Shown: one piece after another, positions 21,281 through 30,620 of the stretch | How the letters are laid out: each line of letters starts with the position of its first letter | Position numbering within the stretch: position 1 is the stretch's first letter | Assembly: GCA_024641785.1 (NCBI GenBank) | Contig: JAHECK010000005.1 | Span: forward strand, 1 to 54,562 | DNA: 54,562 nucleotides | Reading direction: 5' to 3' | Source: Flavobacteriales bacterium | Lineage (GTDB): Bacteria > Bacteroidota > Bacteroidia > Flavobacteriales_D > JAHECK01 | Made by a program: the position numbers and the translations under genes | The notes under the pieces: generated by a model | Databases searched by the model: none | What the model was told of the DNA's origin: nothing | What the model saw: only the letters and a program-made list of their open reading frames with translations

Positions 21281-21308
21281 AAGGCAGCTTGACTCGCTGC
21301 CTTTTTAT
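21281..21308 (+). terminator. Rho-independent terminator, about 300 nt downstream of the HD gene
   Basis: AAGGCAGC-TTGACTC-GCTGCCTTTTT. Confidence 0.75.
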
Positions 21309-21410
21309 TTTCAATATCTCTCTCCTATTCACCAATTTAGTTCATATTTCCTGTTTTATAACAAATTAGATTCAAATTGCATTTCCATAAATCAACTATT
21401 TTGAAGAATA

Positions 21411-23309
21411 TTGCAAAAAATAAATCTTGTGAAAAACATTTTCCCTTTTCTTCTATTTATATTATTCTTTTTTGGAAGCGAATTAGCTGCTCAAAATGAA
21501 AATAACGTTTGGTATTTTGGTGATGGTGCCGGACTTGATTTTAATGCAGGTGTTAATCCAACTGTTCTTGAAGATGGTAGTTCTGAGTTTGACTCCTTTG
21601 AAGGATGTTCTTCTGTAAGTAATCTTGATGGAGAATTATTATTTTATTGTGATGGACTTAGAGTTTTTAGATCGGATCATCAAGTAATGACCAACGGATA
21701 TGGTTTAAATGGAAATAGTAGTACCATCCAATCAACAATCATAGTACCTTCGCCGGCTAACGATGGATTATATTATCTTTTTACATTAGATACTGACTAC
21801 CTTTTAGGTTCAGCTACTTATACCGGTTTAAGTTATTCCATCATCGATATGAATCAATGGTTTGGTTTTGGTGCAGTTACTGATGTAAAAAACATTCAAA
21901 TCTCTGATTTACCATTGAATGAAGGTTTAACAGCAGTAATGCATGCAAATGGACAAGATGTATGGATTCTTACACAACAAATGGAAACAGATATTTTTGA
22001 AGCTTATTTATTAACTTCTGATAGTCTTAGCACCACCCCTGTTCTTTCTGACGCGAGTGTGATAGACCCATTAGGATTTCAAAGTTGTTTAAAGGTTTCT
22101 CCAAATGGATATAAAGTCGCTTCTGTTTATTCAGGCGCTTATAAAGGTGAAGTGTTAGATTTTGACCCTTATACTGGAATACTAAGTAATTCAATCGACT
22201 TAGAAATGGACCAGGATAATGTTCAAAACTGGTCACCTTATGGATGTGAATTTTCTCCGAGCGGAGATCGCTTATATGTTTCTCATCTTGATTATGGTCC
22301 GGTTGTTCAATATGATTTAACAGCAGATGATATTCCTGCTTCGAGAGCCGATGTAGGAATAAATAATGGCGTAAGTGGAAACGCACCATATTCAACTCTT
22401 CAACTGGCTCCAAATGGTAAAATATATGTTGCTTGTTTTTATGATGATTTTATTTCAGTGATCAATTCACCTGATGAACTTGCTGCAGATTGTAATTTCG
22501 AGGATACAGTGATTACCTTTGCAAACAAAACTTGCACTTTTGGACTACCCCAATTTGTTCAGGCAAGTCATATTTTAGAAGGATTTACTTACAATGAAGC
22601 TTGCAGAGGCGATACGATATTCTTTACTCCCGAAAGTGTTTATGATTCTTTATACTGGGATTTTGGAGATATAAACTCCGGTGATGATAATTTCTCTACT
22701 GATACAAATACATTTCATATTTATGAAGAAGCCGGCATCTATACTGTTACTTTAGAATCTTATTTAGGAGAAAATACCTTAGTCTTTACTGAAGATATTA
22801 ATGTTCCTGGGCCGACTTTGGAACTTGGACTTGGTGATTCAACCTGTCTAGATTATGTTGAGATCGATGCTACCATTGATGGAGCCGTTTCTTACCTATG
22901 GTATGATGATAGTACAGGTCCTAAAAAATGGGTTCAACCCCCGGGAGTATATTGGGTAACTGTTGATGAAGGTCTGTGTACAAGTACCGATACTGTTGAA
23001 TATTGGTCGGGAGACTGTGCCTATATGTTATTTCCAAACATCATCACTCCAAACGGGGATGAGCGTAATGATACTTTTTTACCTATACAACACTGGTTTG
23101 TAGTAAACTTTGAAATCCAGATCTATGATCGCTGGGGAAAACAGGTTTATGCTTCAGATCAATTTTTAGAAGGTTGGGATGGGAAAGATCAGAATGGAAA
23201 AGATGTTGCTGATGGTGTTTATTTCTATATGATCAAGTATAGTGGGAAATTTGCACAAGTGAAAGAAATTAACTCAACTCTTCAAGTAACCAGAGTTAGA
23301 ACCAGGTAG
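21411..23309 (+). CDS. Secreted protein with PKD-like domain and gliding-motility-associated (T9SS type B) C-terminal domain
   Basis: FPNIITPNGDERNDTFLPIQHWFVVNFEIQIYDRWGKQVYASDQFLEGWDGKDQNGKDVADGVYFYMIKYSG. Start codon uncertain (TTG at 21411 or GTG downstream). Confidence 0.88.
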   Translation: MQKINLVKNIFPFLLFILFFFGSELAAQNENNVWYFGDGAGLDFNAGVNPTVLEDGSSEFDSFEGCSSVSNLDGELLFYCDGLRVFRSDHQVMTNGYGLNGNSSTIQSTIIVPSPANDGLYYLFTLDTDYLLGSATYTGLSYSIIDMNQWFGFGAVTDVKNIQISDLPLNEGLTAVMHANGQDVWILTQQMETDIFEAYLLTSDSLSTTPVLSDASVIDPLGFQSCLKVSPNGYKVASVYSGAYKGEVLDFDPYTGILSNSIDLEMDQDNVQNWSPYGCEFSPSGDRLYVSHLDYGPVVQYDLTADDIPASRADVGINNGVSGNAPYSTLQLAPNGKIYVACFYDDFISVINSPDELAADCNFEDTVITFANKTCTFGLPQFVQASHILEGFTYNEACRGDTIFFTPESVYDSLYWDFGDINSGDDNFSTDTNTFHIYEEAGIYTVTLESYLGENTLVFTEDINVPGPTLELGLGDSTCLDYVEIDATIDGAVSYLWYDDSTGPKKWVQPPGVYWVTVDEGLCTSTDTVEYWSGDCAYMLFPNIITPNGDERNDTFLPIQHWFVVNFEIQIYDRWGKQVYASDQFLEGWDGKDQNGKDVADGVYFYMIKYSGKFAQVKEINSTLQVTRVRTR

Positions 23310-23495
23310 TCAAACAGTTAGTTTTTTTAGGACGAGATATACTAAATGCTTGAATTTATGAATGTATAATTGCATAAATGAAATCGGGAAAGCATTTGAT
23401 TTAAAGGTATTTTCACTTCTATCTACCTTCATTCCGCATCAGTCTATATTTTTTTACTTTAAGCGCCGTGCTTCGAGCTTCCCGCTTATTAACTT

Positions 23496-24335
23496 TCAAT
23501 TAAGAATCTCTCTTGCCGGGACAGTTCTATATCGTTTCATTAGGTCTTGTGCCGGCGTTCCTTCAACTTGGTCATCAATCGAACTGAGGATATCATTTAT
23601 ATTTTTATCATTTAAACGACAACAAGTCTGATAGATCTTCATGATCTCACCTAAGGATCTTCCATCATTACTTTCTAATATTTCATTTAATTGAAAAAAG
23701 AAGTATGCTCCACCCCAATACATTTGTGGATAATGATGTGATTTCCTTAATTCCATCGCTACTATTGCGAATGGCTCTTCTTCTTGATAATAAGGTCGAG
23801 CTGAATTCAATTTTTGCTCATATTTATTATTGATATCTTCTTGAGTGCATTGTTTCATCTCCAATAGGATTTCATTTTGCATATAGGTTGCAAATCCTTC
23901 GGCAAACCATGAATTTGATTTACCAACAAATGGTATTGCAAGATGACTGATCTCATGAGGAGCGGTCCAGTCTTTTATAAAATCCTCCAAAGTAAATCGT
24001 GTATCAACATGGAAATGGACTTCTTGTATACTTGATCTATCTGTATTTGCCCATGGAACAGGCTCAGACGAATTACTAGATCTATGAAGATATAAATGAA
24101 GATCAAAAGGATATTTACCTAGTGTTCTTTCCGTTCCTTTAACAGTTTCAATCAACCATTTTTCTAATTTTTCTTTTTCACCAGGAGTAAATTCATCTTC
24201 ATAATGAAAAAGAATTTCAGGCGATGAAATCACTAATTCTGCAACTTCTTGCGCCGATTTTTCATTTATATTAGAATAAGTTATGGCTACGCTAATTACG
24301 GCAACGGATAATAATACAGGGAGCAAATATTTCAT
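23496..24335 (-). CDS. Membrane-anchored or secreted gluzincin-like metallopeptidase
   Basis: N-terminal hydrophobic helix; HEISHLAIPFVGKSNSWFAEGFATYMQNEI (HExxH plus downstream E). Confidence 0.7.
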   Translation of the reverse strand: MKYLLPVLLSVAVISVAITYSNINEKSAQEVAELVISSPEILFHYEDEFTPGEKEKLEKWLIETVKGTERTLGKYPFDLHLYLHRSSNSSEPVPWANTDRSSIQEVHFHVDTRFTLEDFIKDWTAPHEISHLAIPFVGKSNSWFAEGFATYMQNEILLEMKQCTQEDINNKYEQKLNSARPYYQEEEPFAIVAMELRKSHHYPQMYWGGAYFFFQLNEILESNDGRSLGEIMKIYQTCCRLNDKNINDILSSIDDQVEGTPAQDLMKRYRTVPAREILN

Positions 24336-24454
24336 TAATAATTCCTAAATAATTGTTTGCATAAAAGTAAACTGTTTTAAAAGGATTAATAGAATTCCCC
24401 ATAAAAACTGCATAATTGAATAATCATTGGTCTTGATTCTATGAATATCTAAAT

Positions 24455-24486
24455 GAAAAAAGGCCTGTTCATCACAAGCCTTTTTA
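24455..24486. terminator. Possible rho-independent hairpin, usable on either strand
   Basis: AAAAAAGGC-CTGTTCATCACAA-GCCTTTTT; overlaps the small ORF 24345..24557. Confidence 0.5.
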
Positions 24487-24715
24487 CGGGAAGTAAGTTT
24501 AAGCTTTTCAGCTTTAATTACTTCATTATAACGCAGATATACCTTAACAGTTGCCAATATAATATAACGGTGATCCTAATTTACAGAAAGGACACCATAA
24601 ATAAAGGTGTTTCTAAAATCGTAACCATTTAGGATTCGACTTCGTTAAATACTCCATATAACACAAACAAAGAATTAATTATTCACTAATCTGGCGGGAA
24701 TCACGCAAATTTATT

Positions 24716-25108
24716 ATGGAAATGATTGTAATAGTTGCCACAGGAATATTCGTATTGATCGTTTTAACAAGCTTATTTCTTAAAAGAAAAAGTATTAAAG
24801 CGTTTTTTGATTCTATTGAAAGACGAAAAGAATGGGCTAGAAAAAGACATCTTTTTCTTAATAATATGAATGAAGGTGTCAATCCTTTTACAGGTTACCA
24901 ACTCATTTCCTATTCTATTAATGGAAAAAGAAATGAAAAAGCGATTATGTCTTTTAATATCCCATTAGAAGATTTGAATTGCAGAAATAAGTGGAGAACT
25001 TATCTAAATAATGACTTAAATAAATTTATTGAAACGTTGCGATCGCATGAGTTTAAAATGCTCGAAATAAGTGATTGCAATGGAAGTAAAAGAATTGTGA
25101 GATTGTAA
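24716..25108 (+). CDS. Hypothetical protein with N-terminal transmembrane helix
   Basis: MEMIVIVATGIFVLIVLTSLFLKRKS; isolated ORF followed by a strong terminator. Confidence 0.6.
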   Translation: MEMIVIVATGIFVLIVLTSLFLKRKSIKAFFDSIERRKEWARKRHLFLNNMNEGVNPFTGYQLISYSINGKRNEKAIMSFNIPLEDLNCRNKWRTYLNNDLNKFIETLRSHEFKMLEISDCNGSKRIVRL

Positions 25109-25136
25109 TACCTAAATGATTACTTGCTAATCAATT

Positions 25137-25171
25137 AAAAAAAGCAGCTCTAATGGAGCTGCTTTTTTTAT
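25137..25171. terminator. Bidirectional rho-independent terminator between convergent genes
   Basis: AAAAAAAGCAGCTC-TAAT-GGAGCTGCTTTTTTT, perfect stem, A-run and T-run on both flanks. Confidence 0.88.
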
Positions 25172-25174
25172 TTA

Positions 25175-26218
25175 CTAATCTTTCGATGAAAGTTGTTCTA
25201 CAAAATCAATTATAGTTTCTTCCAATGGTCGGTAATGTAGCTTTAGTTCATTCCTGCTTTTTGAATTATCAAATTTCAAATGCCATCCTACATTATTTTT
25301 TACCCAAGAAAAAGTAAAACCAATAAAAGGCACTGATAGATACATAAGAAATTTAGGAAGTTCTTTTTTAGCCACCGGAAATGTGTTCCCAAATTTATTC
25401 CCTATCATTTTTGCAATTTGAAGCATGCTTAATGAATCTGCAGAAATTATATGACGCCCACTAGCCTTTTCTAGGAAAGCTGCCTTATAATGTGCTTCTG
25501 CAAGATCTCTGACATCTATCACTCCAAATTCTAAAGCGGGAACTCCCATTTTAGTAGAGCCATCGATCATTTGTCTCATAAAATTGAAGCTTTCGCTTGT
25601 TTGATTGAGACTAATACCGGGTCCCATAACAAATGAGGGATTAATAACTACCATATCCCATCTACTTTGCTCCTTCTCTAACTCCCAAGCTCTTTTTTCT
25701 GCAAGTGTTTTAGAATAACTATAAGGTGAATTCTTTAGGGAACTAGTTGTATTCCAATTAGCCTCAGTAAATACTCCATTTGGAATAAGTTGAGCATCAC
25801 TCACATCTCCATAAATAGCAGCAACACTACTTGTTAAAACAACACGCTTCACGCTTGGCGTTTCATTTACAGTATTTAATATGTTTTCAGTTCCCTTTAA
25901 TGCCGGATCAATAAGTTCTTTCTGTGCATCTTTAATATTAAGATTGAAAGGGGAAGCAGTATGAAATACTAATTCACAGCCTTCCATTGCTTCTTTATAA
26001 GAATTTGCCTCGAGCAGATCTGATTTAAAATATTTAATACTTCCAGGACTATTTGATGCAATTGAATTGAGTCCGTTTAATTTATCAGTATTATTTGGAT
26101 CCCGAACTCCGGCATGAACGGTAAATCCTTCTTCCAGTAGTTTTTTAACTATCCAACCCGCTACATAGCCAGTAGCTCCGGAAATAAAAACAGGTTTTGA
26201 TCGATCTATGGTTTTCAT
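25175..26218 (-). CDS. NAD-dependent epimerase/dehydratase, dihydroflavonol-4-reductase-like SDR
   Basis: VFISGATGYVAGWIVKKLLEEGFTVHAGVRDPNN; YSYSKTLAEKRAWEL. Confidence 0.9.
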   Translation of the reverse strand: MKTIDRSKPVFISGATGYVAGWIVKKLLEEGFTVHAGVRDPNNTDKLNGLNSIASNSPGSIKYFKSDLLEANSYKEAMEGCELVFHTASPFNLNIKDAQKELIDPALKGTENILNTVNETPSVKRVVLTSSVAAIYGDVSDAQLIPNGVFTEANWNTTSSLKNSPYSYSKTLAEKRAWELEKEQSRWDMVVINPSFVMGPGISLNQTSESFNFMRQMIDGSTKMGVPALEFGVIDVRDLAEAHYKAAFLEKASGRHIISADSLSMLQIAKMIGNKFGNTFPVAKKELPKFLMYLSVPFIGFTFSWVKNNVGWHLKFDNSKSRNELKLHYRPLEETIIDFVEQLSSKD

Positions 26219-26268
26219 TTTATTAATCGTTTTGGCCTATAAAGTTAGCTATAAAACGCTTTAATAAT

Positions 26269-28584
26269 TTAAAAGGTCCATCTTAAGCCCACTTGTATAT
26301 TGATCCCGATATCATCTGCAAAGTAACGCCATCTATTTAAGTAATCCCGATAGCTTGTATTCAAAATGTTATCAATTCTTAAGTTAAATCCAAGATTCGA
26401 TTTGTTATAGAAACGAGTGATATCTCCACTAAATCCTAATAGAAAGTAGGAATCAGGAGGGCTCATGTAATCCTGTTCCGGGTTCACTCTGATCTGTTTA
26501 AAGGTATATTCAGACTTTATTCCAATTTGCGCATTTCCCCATTTATTATTCTCTCTAAAATGATAATTGAAATTCAATTTTAACCGATCCGGAGGCATAT
26601 TGATCAAATAATCATTTTCGATTAGATCCTGACCTCTTACAATCGCATATTTAAATTCAATATCAAATTTATCTGAAATGAGATAATCGATTGAGAAATC
26701 ATTTCCGTAAATCAGCGCATTTGTCTGATTATAAACATATACAGGATAGGCTCCTCTAATAGTAAGTCGATATTCATTGTTTGATTCTAATAATATATAA
26801 TTATCTACTTTTTGAATATAAGCAACGAATTGAAAATGAAGGTTTTTAATTCTATCTCCATCGATAGAAAACAAAGCTTTAACTGAAGTTTCAGATTCCA
26901 AATCTGGGTTTCCTTCTTCAATTGCTGCAACACCCTGGTGCAGACCATTACTATATAACTCATTAATATCCGGGGATCTTTGAGCCATATTCGCATTAAA
27001 CTTCGCAGTCCAACCAGGACTCCAAACATATTTTAAACTTCCAGAGAATGCGAAATTTGAATAGTCATTATTATAGCGAACAATTTCCCGGGGAACCGTT
27101 CTAGAAATTGTTGCTACATTAAATATTCGATAATTATATCTTATTCCAATATCAAAGCCCCAACGATCCTTATCTTTTTCTAAAATGGAGTAAAGCGAAT
27201 TGCTCCAGGAATAATAATCGGGGATTAAAGGAAAAACGCCTGTTTCGGGATCATTGGTATTGTCAAGTGAATTATATTGATAACCGTTAGTTAAAGTAAA
27301 TCCAGTATGAAAATGATGAACATAGGAAGCATCGATAGAATTTGTGATCAGATTTAAACTTAATGCCGGAATATCGGATCGATCTCCTCTTCTAACATCA
27401 TATTCTAATCTATTATCAACTTGCCAGGCATATTTAAAACTGAAAAAAGAATAAGGCTTTGTAAAATATTTAGCTTCATACTTGGCTAAATAATGCTGAA
27501 CATTTTGGCGAGGAGGATTGATCTGATAGGAAAATTGATCTTCAGTGAAAAATGGCTCTTCCCTTCCAATCGCTTCATCCAAATCACTGATATTTCCAAT
27601 ATGAGAACCTCTAAGAATCCCAATATTAGTATTGAAAACGCTAAAATATAATTCATTAAACCATTTTTTCTTTATGGTCTTATTTAACTGACCTGAAAAA
27701 TTCAATTCTGTTTTTCCAGTATTTGTAAGGTAATAATCAGGAGCGTAATTATCTCCTATTTTCTTTAAACTTGAAGTTAATCTCCATGCGGCCCATTTAC
27801 TTGTTTTTTCTAAGGAAGCATTAAGTGTAAGACCTAAACCATTACTCTGAAAAATACTGTTTATTTCACCATGTAAATTAGAATCTGTAGCAATATCAGC
27901 TGATTTAATGATAATTATATTCCCTAATGAATTTCCATCATATGCCAATACTCCGGCTCCTTTGATCACACTGATTTTTTGAGCACCGAAAGCATCTATT
28001 TCAGGTCCATGATCATTCCCCCATTGTTGACCAGATTGAGTAATACCTCTATTTACCGTAGTCACTCTATTTCCATACATTCCATGAATAATTGGCTTTG
28101 AAGCTCCTGTTCCCGTTTTCAATACATCCACTCCTTCGATACTCTCCAGCATATCTCCTAAGTTTTTATTACTCTGGATCGAAACGCTTTTTTGTTCGAT
28201 ACTTCCACCAATATAGCGCTGATCATGAGCATGATAATCTTCAACCACATCCACTCCTTTAAGCCATTCAGCTTTAGGATCAAGCTTTATAGTGACATTA
28301 GTATCCGCATTAATAATAAATTCTAATGTATCTGAATTATAGGCAATGTGTGATAAAATAATGGTTTGTTTTCCACGGCAACGATCATGGAAATGGAAAG
28401 TTCCATCCGGTTCGGTCATAATGCCTTGTCCCGAACCTATTATTAATATTGCAGCGAAAGGAATCGGTTCAAAGCTTTGTGAATCAACTAATTTACCTTC
28501 CAATAAGAAATTACATTTTTGCCCAAATGACAAAAAAGAAAGTCCAATAAAAAAAATCGAAAAATATAATTTATGTTTTTTCAC
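26269..28584 (-). CDS. TonB-dependent receptor with carboxypeptidase-like N-terminal domain (ZnuD-like plug)
   Basis: Signal peptide; LEGKLVDSQSFEPIPFAAILI; plug GDMLESIEGVDVLKTGTGASKPIIHGMYGNRVTTVNRGITQSGQQWGNDHGPEIDAFG; C-terminal barrel strand ending in F. Confidence 0.92.
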   Translation of the reverse strand: MKKHKLYFSIFFIGLSFLSFGQKCNFLLEGKLVDSQSFEPIPFAAILIIGSGQGIMTEPDGTFHFHDRCRGKQTIILSHIAYNSDTLEFIINADTNVTIKLDPKAEWLKGVDVVEDYHAHDQRYIGGSIEQKSVSIQSNKNLGDMLESIEGVDVLKTGTGASKPIIHGMYGNRVTTVNRGITQSGQQWGNDHGPEIDAFGAQKISVIKGAGVLAYDGNSLGNIIIIKSADIATDSNLHGEINSIFQSNGLGLTLNASLEKTSKWAAWRLTSSLKKIGDNYAPDYYLTNTGKTELNFSGQLNKTIKKKWFNELYFSVFNTNIGILRGSHIGNISDLDEAIGREEPFFTEDQFSYQINPPRQNVQHYLAKYEAKYFTKPYSFFSFKYAWQVDNRLEYDVRRGDRSDIPALSLNLITNSIDASYVHHFHTGFTLTNGYQYNSLDNTNDPETGVFPLIPDYYSWSNSLYSILEKDKDRWGFDIGIRYNYRIFNVATISRTVPREIVRYNNDYSNFAFSGSLKYVWSPGWTAKFNANMAQRSPDINELYSNGLHQGVAAIEEGNPDLESETSVKALFSIDGDRIKNLHFQFVAYIQKVDNYILLESNNEYRLTIRGAYPVYVYNQTNALIYGNDFSIDYLISDKFDIEFKYAIVRGQDLIENDYLINMPPDRLKLNFNYHFRENNKWGNAQIGIKSEYTFKQIRVNPEQDYMSPPDSYFLLGFSGDITRFYNKSNLGFNLRIDNILNTSYRDYLNRWRYFADDIGINIQVGLRWTF

Positions 28585-29220
28585 CTATTGGATACTTATT
28601 TGAAAACTCACTTGAATATCCGTTTCTCCACCGGCATTTTCGATATCACCATCGGAAACTCCCGGAGCTGATTTATCAGGCTCGTGACGAAGAATTATTG
28701 TTAACTGTCCTGAAGAAACTGACGCACTGGAAAAAACAGTATGCAAGCCAACAGGATAGCCATTTGAATCAAAATCACTATAGGTAACTATTGCGTCCAG
28801 ATTGTTTTCTAAAAGATAAAAAAACTGGTGCTCATCTGCCTCCTCTTCTATTTCAGCTCCAATATCCAACACAGGTGAAACGGTTTCATTAAACAATTGT
28901 AATAAACCAATATAGGATGCATTCGCTGTAAGAACTCCTGATGTGATAATTGGAGGATCTCCACCATCCCCATCAAGATCATGAAAGCTTAAAATAACTG
29001 TGTCATTATTCAATGTGTCAATAAGCGTATAAATCATTGTGCTTATTAATTCCTCTTCATTTGGAATAATGGGATCCGGTTTTTCTTTAGTGCAGGATAT
29101 TGAAAAGAGAAATATGAAACTTGAAAACAGGCTAAGTATTGGAATAAAACTTGGAAGTCTAAATAAAGGAATTTTCAAAATAAACTGATATTTTACCCTA
29201 CAAAGATATAGAATCAACAA
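28585..29220 (-). CDS. Lipoprotein of unknown function, partner of the TonB receptor
   Basis: FLFSISC lipobox-like; stop directly abuts the TonB receptor start; EHQFFYLLEN and HEPDKSAPGVSDGDIENAGGETDIQVSF. True start probably downstream of 29220. Confidence 0.7.
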   Translation of the reverse strand: MLILYLCRVKYQFILKIPLFRLPSFIPILSLFSSFIFLFSISCTKEKPDPIIPNEEELISTMIYTLIDTLNNDTVILSFHDLDGDGGDPPIITSGVLTANASYIGLLQLFNETVSPVLDIGAEIEEEADEHQFFYLLENNLDAIVTYSDFDSNGYPVGLHTVFSSASVSSGQLTIILRHEPDKSAPGVSDGDIENAGGETDIQVSFQISIQ

Positions 29221-29288
29221 TTATAAGTTTTCGACTTGAAAGGTCTTTCAAGATTTTTTTTTCTACTATTAAAAATATCAATAAAATA

Positions 29289-30620
29289 CTACATCAACTT
29301 AAGTTTTTTAAAAAGTGAAATAAGCTTGCTTTGCTGCTCAAGTAAGCAGTTTTTTTCTCTAGTTTTTATCCTAAAATAAAAATGGAGAAGTCGAAAAAAA
29401 CGATTTATGATCTTCCAGTAGAATAGCGTGATAAACCCTAAAAACGGTAAACTTATAATAAAAAACAAGGTCCATATTAATTCGTTGCTGATAAATTCTC
29501 TGAATAAAATAACATCAATCATATAAAAAACAGGAAAAACGATCATACCTGCCAGCATTAATATAGATGCGCGGTATTCAATTTCAGGTTTTATTAAACG
29601 AAATAACCAATCAGGAATTTTATAAGGGAGATAATTTGTAATTATACCAATTAAATAAAAAGGAAATAGAAAAAAAAGCTCAATAATATAGAGGAATATG
29701 ATCCATGCTTTATTCTTATTCAGGAAACGTGCCCTTAAAAATCCCGGAGACAATTTCAAACTACTTAAATCGAAAAAATAGCGCCGAAGTGCATTCGCAT
29801 TTTCTTCAAAAAATTCAGGATCTTCTTCCTGAATGGCTAACACTTTTTCTGCAAGTCTTTTTCTTAAGTCAAATGAACGAAGCGGATCGGCATATCTACT
29901 TAATGAGGGATCAATATATTCAGCATAAAATTTCTGAGCTAATAAAACCGTTTCTTCTTGTTCTTTGTTCTCGGTTATCGTGATCTGACCTTCCATTTCG
30001 TAACGTATTCGATCCGTTAATTTTTGGACTGCTAACTCCTGATCTTCTTCCCATAGCACTTTATAATCAGAAACTTTAAAAGGTGGATTGATTACTACAG
30101 ACGCCATACTTCTAAATTGGATTGGATCTGAATAATTTATCGCTACCGTATTAATTTGAAGATTTCCTTCGAAATTCCTTTCAGACTCATACCCCAAAGC
30201 GATCCAGGCGGTTCCTTTTTTAATGTCCCGAAGTTTTAATTCATGAACACTTGTCCCTTCAGGAAAAATGAGCAAAGCTCCTTCCTTGTCAAAAAACTCA
30301 TAACACTTTTGAAAACTTTTTGAATTATCTTGTTTTTCTCCGGGTTTTACATCTTTTTTTCGATAGACCGGAATGACCCAAAAATAATTGAAAATGGATT
30401 TTATCAGCTTATTTATAAAGATGGATGCATTAGCTAAAAAACCAACTTTCCTTTTAATTTGACTCGCAACAAGTAATGGATCAATCAAGGTATTTGGATG
30501 ATTGACCGCAATGATCAATGGTCCACTTGAAGGAATATTATTTTCACCTGAAATTACTTTTCTTCTAAACAAAATCAGAAAAGACCACTTAACAACTCTT
30601 TTTAAGAAGAGATAGATCAT
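29289..30620 (-). CDS. 1-acyl-sn-glycerol-3-phosphate acyltransferase (PlsC-like)
   Basis: VNHPNTLIDPLL (HxxxxD-like NHPNTLID), FPEGTSVHE, C-terminal membrane helices. Confidence 0.88.
   Translation of the reverse strand: MIYLFLKRVVKWSFLILFRRKVISGENNIPSSGPLIIAVNHPNTLIDPLLVASQIKRKVGFLANASIFINKLIKSIFNYFWVIPVYRKKDVKPGEKQDNSKSFQKCYEFFDKEGALLIFPEGTSVHELKLRDIKKGTAWIALGYESERNFEGNLQINTVAINYSDPIQFRSMASVVINPPFKVSDYKVLWEEDQELAVQKLTDRIRYEMEGQITITENKEQEETVLLAQKFYAEYIDPSLSRYADPLRSFDLRKRLAEKVLAIQEEDPEFFEENANALRRYFFDLSSLKLSPGFLRARFLNKNKAWIIFLYIIELFFLFPFYLIGIITNYLPYKIPDWLFRLIKPEIEYRASILMLAGMIVFPVFYMIDVILFREFISNELIWTLFFIISLPFLGFITLFYWKIINRFFRLLHFYFRIKTREKNCLLEQQSKLISLFKKLKLM

Noticed and set aside
22027-22413. 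128-aa minus ORF inside the T9SS type B gene
   Set aside because: Antisense to a well-supported coding frame; His/Leu-rich shadow composition.
23362-23631. 89-aa + ORF between convergent genes
   Set aside because: Antisense over the 3' end of the metallopeptidase; TTG/low-complexity, no RBS or domain.
26805-27029. Secondary ORFs inside the TonB receptor (26805..27029 and 28346..28603)
   Set aside because: Alternate-frame or antisense reads of a clear TonB receptor.
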